Source: Thiobacillus sp.
GTDB lineage: Bacteria > Pseudomonadota > Gammaproteobacteria > Burkholderiales > Thiobacillaceae
Direction of reading: 5' to 3'
NCBI RefSeq assembly: GCF_018780105.1
Contig: NZ_JADMKC010000018.1
Location: forward strand, 222,160-286,159
Length of the DNA: 64,000 nt
Part shown: positions 59,084-64,000 of the stretch, piece by piece
Layout of the letters: every line of letters begins with the position of its first letter
Numbering within the stretch: position 1 is the stretch's first letter
Position numbers and translations under genes: made by a program
The notes under the pieces: model-generated
What the model was told of the DNA's origin: nothing
What the model saw: only the letters and a program-made list of their open reading frames with translations
The model's database searches: none

Positions 59084-60088
59084 ATGGCCGACAACTTTCT
59101 CTCGCAGGATGAAGTCGATGCGCTGCTGAAAGGCGTCACCGGCGAAACCGACGACGCCCCAGCGGATGCAGTCGACCATTCGGTTGCGCGACCGTATAAC
59201 CTCGCCACGCAGGAGCGCATCGTGCGCGGGCGCATGCCCACGCTCGAGATCATCAACGAGCGTTTTGCGCGACTGCTCCGTATCGGCCTGTACAACTTCC
59301 TGCGGCGCGGCATCGAAGTCTCGGTCGGCCCGGTCAAGGTCTCGAAATACAGCGAATTCATCCGCAACCTGGTGGTGCCGACCAACCTCAACCTGATCCA
59401 GGTCAAGCCGTTGCGCGGCACCGCGCTGATGATTTTCAATCCCGACCTGGTGTTTCTGATGGTCGACAACCTGTTCGGCGGCGACGGGCGCTTCCATACG
59501 CGGGTCGAAGGGCGGGACTTCACCCAGACCGAACACCGCATCATCCAGCGCGTACTGAATATCGTGTTCGAGGCCTACTCGAAATCCTGGGAGCCGATCT
59601 ATCCGGTCGAATTCGAATTCGTGCGTTCGGAAATGAACACCCAGTTCGCCAACATCGCCACCCCGAACGAAGTGGTGGTGTCCATCACCTTCGCCATCGA
59701 ACTCGGCCAGGTCAGCGGCGAAATGCATATCTGCATGCCCTACTCGATGATCGAGCCGATCAAGGACCTGCTGACCAGCAGCCTGCAGGCCGAAAACCTC
59801 GAGGTGGACAAACGCTGGATTCGCCTGATGCGCCAGCAGATCCAGATGGCCGAAGTCGAAATCATCGCGGACCTCGGTACCGCCGCGATCAGCCTGCGCG
59901 ACATCGTCAACATGAAAGTGGGCGACATCATCCCGCTGGAAATCCCCCAATCCATCGAGGCCAAAGTGGACGGCGTGCCGGTGATGGAATGCGCTTACGG
60001 AAAATTCAACGGCCAGTACACCTTGCGCGTCGAAAAGCTGCTTTCCAACAGCGTTACTGAGCCGTCAACAGGAGATCAAAATGGCTGA
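59084..60088 (+). CDS. fliM: Flagellar motor switch protein FliM
   Basis: A 334-residue C-ring protein. The N-terminal LSQDEVDALLKG is the CheY-P-binding motif. The middle domain and C-terminal SpoA domain (LGTAAISLRDIVNMKVGDIIPL) are intact. It overlaps fliN by 8 bases. Confidence 0.97.
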   Translation: MADNFLSQDEVDALLKGVTGETDDAPADAVDHSVARPYNLATQERIVRGRMPTLEIINERFARLLRIGLYNFLRRGIEVSVGPVKVSKYSEFIRNLVVPTNLNLIQVKPLRGTALMIFNPDLVFLMVDNLFGGDGRFHTRVEGRDFTQTEHRIIQRVLNIVFEAYSKSWEPIYPVEFEFVRSEMNTQFANIATPNEVVVSITFAIELGQVSGEMHICMPYSMIEPIKDLLTSSLQAENLEVDKRWIRLMRQQIQMAEVEIIADLGTAAISLRDIVNMKVGDIIPLEIPQSIEAKVDGVPVMECAYGKFNGQYTLRVEKLLSNSVTEPSTGDQNG

Positions 60089-60530
60089 AGAGCTGACTCA
60101 ACCCATTGCAGAAGACGACTGGGCCGCCGCCATGGCGGAACAGGCCGAGCCGGAGAAACCTGCCGCCGCCGACGACTGGGCTGCCGCCATGGCAGAACAG
60201 GCCGAGCCGCCAAAAGCCAGCCCGGCCGTGTTCAAGGATCTGGCCGGCAGCACGCCCAACGGCGCCACTCACGATATCGACTTCATTCTGGATATCCCGG
60301 TATTGCTGACCGTCGAACTGGGGCGCACCAAGATCACGATCAAGAACCTGCTGCAGCTGGCGCAAGGCTCAGTCGTCGAACTCGACGGCATGGCCGGCGA
60401 ACCGATGGATGTGCTGGTCAATGGCTGTCTCATCGCACAGGGCGAGGTCGTGGTGGTGAACGACAAGTTCGGGGTGCGTCTGACCGACATCATCACCCCC
60501 GCCGAACGCATCCGGAAACTCAACAAATGA
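60081..60530 (+). CDS. fliN: Flagellar motor switch protein FliN, with duplicated N-terminal motif
   Basis: A 149-residue C-ring protein. The C-terminal SpoA domain (DIPVLLTVELGRTKITIKN, then GSVVELDGMAGEPMDV) is canonical. The N-terminal extension has two copies of DDWAAAMAEQAEP (60114-60152 and 60171-60209). Each copy has many Ala and acidic residues and could bind a partner such as the export ATPase complex. It overlaps the fliM and fliO genes. Confidence 0.95.
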   Translation: MAEELTQPIAEDDWAAAMAEQAEPEKPAAADDWAAAMAEQAEPPKASPAVFKDLAGSTPNGATHDIDFILDIPVLLTVELGRTKITIKNLLQLAQGSVVELDGMAGEPMDVLVNGCLIAQGEVVVVNDKFGVRLTDIITPAERIRKLNK

Positions 60531-60973
60531 AATTTGCCTTCGCAGCAAACCAGCCGCAAGCCCGGCGCGCCTGGCTGGGCCTCGCGCTCGTCAGCCTGCC
60601 CGCCACGGCGGCCGCAGCCGATGCCGCACCCGCGGTTTCCAATGCCGGCAGCCTGCTGCAGGTTTTCATCGGCCTGGTTGCCGTCCTGCTTCTGATTTTC
60701 GCCACGGCCTGGGCCGCCAAGCGCCTCGGCGTCGCACGCGGCGGTTCGTCGAATCTGCTGCAGGTCATCAGCAGCGCCTCGGTCGGCGCGCGCGAGCGGG
60801 TGGTCGTGGTCGAGATCGGCGACAACTGGCTGGTGGTCGGCGTCACGCCCGGCAGCGTCAACGCGCTGATGACCTTGCCCAAAGGCGAGGCCCTGCCTGC
60901 GGCGACGGCTGCGCCCCACGCCAGCTTTGCCGCCAACCTGAAACAACTGATCGAGGCGCGTCGTGCAAAATAA
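60527..60973 (+). CDS. fliO: Flagellar biosynthetic protein FliO
   Basis: A 148-residue membrane protein with a hydrophobic N-terminal segment, then a TM near residues 44-63 and a small cytoplasmic domain ([19 protein letters not shown]). FliO helps assemble FliP. It overlaps fliN by 4 bases and fliP by 11. Confidence 0.9.
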   Translation: MKFAFAANQPQARRAWLGLALVSLPATAAAADAAPAVSNAGSLLQVFIGLVAVLLLIFATAWAAKRLGVARGGSSNLLQVISSASVGARERVVVVEIGDNWLVVGVTPGSVNALMTLPKGEALPAATAAPHASFAANLKQLIEARRAK

Positions 60974-61712
60974 GCGTCTCCACACCGGCCTGATCGCACT
61001 GGCGCTGATGCTGCCCACGCTCGCGTTCGCCCAGAGCGCCGGCTTGCCGGCATTCACCAGTACCCCTGGCGCAGGCGGCGGCCAGACGTATACGCTGAGC
61101 CTGCAAACCCTGCTGCTGCTGACCTCGCTGTCTTTCCTGCCGGCCGCCTTGCTGATGATGACGAGCTTCACCCGCATCATCATCGTGCTGTCGCTGCTGC
61201 GCCAAGCGCTGGGTACCCAGTCGTCGCCACCGAATCAGGTGCTGATCGGGTTGTCGCTGTTCCTGACCCTGTTCGTGATGGGCCCCACCTTCGACAAGAT
61301 TTACGTCGAGGCGTATCAGCCGCTGTCCGAAAATCGCATCCAGATGGGCGAAGCGCTGGACAAGGGCGCCGCGCCGCTACGCGCGTTCATGCTCAAGCAG
61401 ACGCGCGAAAGTGACCTCGCCCTGTTCGTCAAGATGTCGGGCACCGCGCAGCTGAAAACCGCCGCCGACGTGCCGATGCGCGTGCTCATTCCGGCGTATA
61501 TCACCAGTGAACTCAAAACCGCGTTCCAGATCGGTTTTGCCGTTTTCATTCCCTTCCTCATCATCGACATGGTGGTCGCCAGCATCCTGATGGCGATGGG
61601 CATGATGATGGTGTCGCCGGCCATCGTCGCGTTGCCGTTCAAGATCATCCTGTTCGTGCTGGTCGATGGCTGGAATCTGCTGCTGGGTTCGCTGGCACAA
61701 AGTTTTTACTAA
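60963..61712 (+). CDS. fliP: Flagellar export gate protein FliP
   Basis: A 249-residue protein with a cleavable signal peptide (ends near LAFAQS) and four membrane segments. Conserved motifs are [36 protein letters not shown] and [19 protein letters not shown]. The GTG start at 60963 lies inside the 3' end of fliO. Confidence 0.96.
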   Translation: MQNKRLHTGLIALALMLPTLAFAQSAGLPAFTSTPGAGGGQTYTLSLQTLLLLTSLSFLPAALLMMTSFTRIIIVLSLLRQALGTQSSPPNQVLIGLSLFLTLFVMGPTFDKIYVEAYQPLSENRIQMGEALDKGAAPLRAFMLKQTRESDLALFVKMSGTAQLKTAADVPMRVLIPAYITSELKTAFQIGFAVFIPFLIIDMVVASILMAMGMMMVSPAIVALPFKIILFVLVDGWNLLLGSLAQSFY

Positions 61713-61733
61713 CCGGATCACAGGAGCGCCGCC

Positions 61734-62003
61734 ATGACACCCGAAAGCGTAATGACCATCGGCCGTACCGCAATGGAAATCACCATTCTGGTTGCCTCGC
61801 CGGTGCTGCTCGTCACCCTGGTGGCCGGCCTCATCATCAGCATTTTCCAGGCCGCGACCCAAATCAACGACGCCAGCCTGTCGTTCATCCCCAAAGTCAT
61901 CGCCGTACTGATCACCTTCGCCATCGCCGGCCCCTGGATGCTGACGGTCATGACTGATTACATGCGGCGCGTGCTCACGGGCCTGCCCGGCATCATCAGT
62001 TAG
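61734..62003 (+). CDS. fliQ: Flagellar export gate protein FliQ
   Basis: An 89-residue two-helix membrane protein. TPESVMTIGRTAMEITI, GLIISIFQAATQINDASLSF and PKVIAVLITFAIAGPWML are typical. CAGGAG lies before the ATG; 21 bases separate it from fliP. Confidence 0.96.
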   Translation: MTPESVMTIGRTAMEITILVASPVLLVTLVAGLIISIFQAATQINDASLSFIPKVIAVLITFAIAGPWMLTVMTDYMRRVLTGLPGIIS

Positions 62004-62024
62004 CGCCGGCTTGCAGCATCACGC

Positions 62025-62810
62025 ATGATCAGCATCACCGATGCCCAGCTCAACACCTGGCTGATCAGTTTCATCTGGCCGCTCACCCGCATTCTCGGTC
62101 TAATCATGGTGGCGCCGGTGTTTGGCCACCGCTCCGTCTCCGCCACGGTCAAAATCGGCCTCGGCGTTTTCCTCGCTTTGATCATTTCCCCCGCCCTGCC
62201 GCCGCTGCCCGATGTCGGGCTGGGTTCCTGGCAGGGTCTGTTCATCCTGTTGCAGCAACTTCTCATCGGCATCGCCATCGGCTTTGTCATGCGCGTGGCC
62301 TTTGCCGCCGTGGAAGCCGCCGGCGAAATCGTCGGCCTGCAGATTGGTCTGGGCTTCGCGTCGTTTTTCGACCCGCAAAGCGCCGGACAGACCCTGGTAC
62401 TCGCACGCTTTTTCAACCTGCTGGCGATGCTGGTGTTTCTGGCGATCAATGGTCACCTGCTGCTGCTCGGCGTGCTGGTCGACAGCTTTCAAACCCTGCC
62501 GATCAGCCTCCAGCCGGTCGCTGCGGCAGGATTTTTCAAGCTCGCCGGCTACGGGTCGACCGTGCTTGCCGTGGGGCTGCAACTGGCCTTGCCGCTGATC
62601 GCCATCCTGCTGATGACCAACCTTGCACTGGGCATCCTCACGCGCTCCGCTCCCCAGCTCAACATCTTCGCGATCGGCTTTCCCATAACGCTGGGCGTGG
62701 GGTTGATCGTGCTGGACATCCTGCTGCCCTACTTCGCACCCCAGTTCGAGGCCCTGATCCACAATGCGCTGAAGACCGCCGTGGCAGTAACCGTGGCCTT
62801 GCGACCTTAA
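62025..62810 (+). CDS. fliR: Flagellar export gate protein FliR
   Basis: A 261-residue polytopic membrane protein. ARILGLI-like N-terminal helices (LTRILGLIMVAPVFGHRSVS), GLQIGLGFASFFDPQSAG and NIFAIGFPITLGVGLIVL are typical. It ends the fliLMNOPQR run. flhB and flhA are not in the window. Confidence 0.95.
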   Translation: MISITDAQLNTWLISFIWPLTRILGLIMVAPVFGHRSVSATVKIGLGVFLALIISPALPPLPDVGLGSWQGLFILLQQLLIGIAIGFVMRVAFAAVEAAGEIVGLQIGLGFASFFDPQSAGQTLVLARFFNLLAMLVFLAINGHLLLLGVLVDSFQTLPISLQPVAAAGFFKLAGYGSTVLAVGLQLALPLIAILLMTNLALGILTRSAPQLNIFAIGFPITLGVGLIVLDILLPYFAPQFEALIHNALKTAVAVTVALRP

Positions 62811-62837
62811 TGTCCCCGCCACAGCCGTCCGGCAAAC

Positions 62838-62864
62838 TCAAGTTATGCCGACTCTTGCCGATTC
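62838..62864 (+). promoter_or_regulatory. Candidate sigma-28 (FliA) promoter for the globin-GAF-EAL gene
   Basis: TCAAGTTA (62838-62845), 11 bases, GCCGATTC (62857-62864). Matches to TAAAGTTT-N11-GCCGATAA are 6 of 8 in each half, with exact spacing. It is better than the flagellin candidate at 44013-44039 in the -10 half. It lies about 30 bases before the first possible start codon. Confidence 0.6.
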
Positions 62865-62895
62865 ATTCTGTACTGCGCGTATTCGCGTTGATTAA

Positions 62896-64000
62896 TTGTT
62901 GCGAATTCCAGCACAAGTGCATTCCCTTTTAGACCCCGGACTTGAAACCGAGGCGTGCCAGCCTTACGGCAGCGAAGCGTCACGCGCCCTCCAGGCCATC
63001 GGCCCGCTCGGTTGTCTGAGCGCCCGCTTCGTCGAGGATTTCCATCGCACGCTGCTGGACAACCCTGCCTTTTCGACCCTCCTGGCCCGCCTGACGACGG
63101 CGGAAACGATCCAGCTGCGGCTGCGACAGGCACAACATCTGGAAGACCTGCTGTCGCCGGATCTGCAGGCCGACGCACACCAATCGGCGATTCGGCGCAT
63201 CAGCCATATCCACATGCTGGCCGGCCTCGACAGCCAGACCATGGTGCTGACCCTGCAGGATTTTCACACCCTGGTACTCAAGCATCTCGCAGCCCATCCG
63301 GCAAGGGCCGACCGGCGCCTGGGTATCGGCACTGTCGTGTTCGGGCGCCTTCTCAACGAGAGTCGCTGGATGCTCGAAGCGATACGCATGGCCGAGGAGA
63401 AAACCCTGTACACGCTGACCGGGCTCGAACGCCTCGACCTGCCCAGCGTCCGCCCCGAAATATGGGTCGAATCCGCCATCGCACATCTTCTGCACAATAT
63501 GGACGGCCTGAGCGGCATCAGTTTCGGCCGCGCCCACACAAATGGCCGGTTCGTCATGGAATTCGCTTCAAAGGGCTTGCCTGCGGTTTGCGCCCTTGTC
63601 ATGGGCAAACATGAAACCGATGCCACTGAATGTGCGGCCGGGTACGCTGCCGCCTGGCAAAGTGACCGTATTACGACCCTGGCGAGCTTGACTGACGAAG
63701 CCTTCGCCGACTCAGGCTGGCGCCATCTGCTGACGCGCAATCAGGTACGCAGCCTGGCCAGCGTGCCCGTCATCGGCAGCGACGGTGCAAGCCGCGGCGT
63801 ATTCACGTTCTGGGGCGCGTACCCAGGCCTGTTCGAATCCCGTCTGATGCAGCTATGGCTGCGCTCGTTCCAACACATCGCCGAGCTTCGGTTCGTGCGC
63901 TTCGCGCGCGCGAACGCGTCCGACTCGCCCCTGACGCTGAACGAACGGCAACGTTATCGCAGCTTGCTCGCCAACGGGCAGTTGGTCATGTTCTATCAGC
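62896..64000 (+). CDS. Globin-like sensor / GAF / EAL protein, C-terminus cut by window end
   Basis: At least 368 residues, open to the right edge. An in-frame stop at 62893-62895 limits the start to TTG 62896, TTG 62899 or GTG 62917; no good ribosome site decides between them. Residues about 25-140 look like a globin-coupled sensor helix bundle (FVEDFHRTLLDNPAF, LRLRQAQHLEDLLSP, then ISHIHMLAGL, where His106 is the candidate proximal haem ligand). Residues about 165-340 resemble a GAF domain. The last visible residues (LLANGQLVMFYQ) match the start of an EAL phosphodiesterase domain. It probably adjusts c-di-GMP to O2 or NO. Confidence 0.75.
   Translation, partial: MLRIPAQVHSLLDPGLETEACQPYGSEASRALQAIGPLGCLSARFVEDFHRTLLDNPAFSTLLARLTTAETIQLRLRQAQHLEDLLSPDLQADAHQSAIRRISHIHMLAGLDSQTMVLTLQDFHTLVLKHLAAHPARADRRLGIGTVVFGRLLNESRWMLEAIRMAEEKTLYTLTGLERLDLPSVRPEIWVESAIAHLLHNMDGLSGISFGRAHTNGRFVMEFASKGLPAVCALVMGKHETDATECAAGYAAAWQSDRITTLASLTDEAFADSGWRHLLTRNQVRSLASVPVIGSDGASRGVFTFWGAYPGLFESRLMQLWLRSFQHIAELRFVRFARANASDSPLTLNERQRYRSLLANGQLVMFYQ

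Overview
This window looks like chromosome of a GC-rich, motile, hydrogen-metabolising betaproteobacterium. The Isp-type [NiFe] hydrogenase gene order, a second NAD(P)-type hydrogenase, the multihaem cytochrome and the flagellar gene order suggest a chemolithoautotroph near Thiobacillus and relatives. The assignment is an inference from gene content; no 16S gene is present.

Layout. Positions 1-6545 (minus strand) hold a membrane-bound hydrogenase operon: maturation protease, a HupH-like chaperone, hynS, isp1, isp2, hynL, hupE, and a truncated coiled-coil gene at the edge. Divergent from it, 6694-12593 (plus strand) is one complete maturation set, hypC-A-B-D-F-E, with HypF carrying an in-frame palindromic insertion. 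After a non-coding stretch come a P-type ATPase (minus) and a three-gene redox module (15557-18132): a flavin/2Fe-2S reductase, a bis-haem b membrane protein and an octahaem cytochrome c. A second gene-poor stretch ends in a frameshifted HPF/RaiA remnant, followed by a two-domain kinase/P-loop protein.

Positions 20299-24978 encode a group 3b-type cytoplasmic hydrogenase (beta, gamma, delta and alpha subunits) with its own protease. A composite palindromic element separates the gamma and delta genes. A Mrp-type Na+/H+ antiporter set (mrpAB fusion, C, D, E, F, G) follows at 25071-30863. The middle (30870-42209) is housekeeping and accessory: peroxiredoxin, Smr protein, trxB, ftsK, ispD-ispF, thpR, a GGDEF-EAL protein, a YgaP-like membrane protein, tRNA-Asn, a J-domain-like protein, a VF530-family protein and a NarL-type regulator.

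From 42358 to the right edge the window is dominated by motility and c-di-GMP: a diguanylate cyclase, two very short tandem flagellins, flaG-fliD-fliS-fliT, a FliK-like protein, an FlhB C-terminal homologue, a YcgR-type PilZ protein, cheV, and then fliE (minus) opposite fliFGHIJK-fliLMNOPQR. The last gene, cut by the window end, is a globin-like/GAF/EAL protein preceded by a good sigma-28-type promoter match, so oxygen or redox sensing may feed into c-di-GMP control of motility.

How the parts fit: the Hyp proteins can mature both hydrogenases. The membrane enzyme would send electrons from H2 to the quinone pool or a sulfur-linked pathway through Isp1/Isp2. The cytoplasmic enzyme exchanges electrons with NAD(P)(H), and the adjacent Mrp antiporter would manage Na+/H+ balance. 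The redox module could carry electrons between cytoplasmic NAD(P)H and periplasmic haems.
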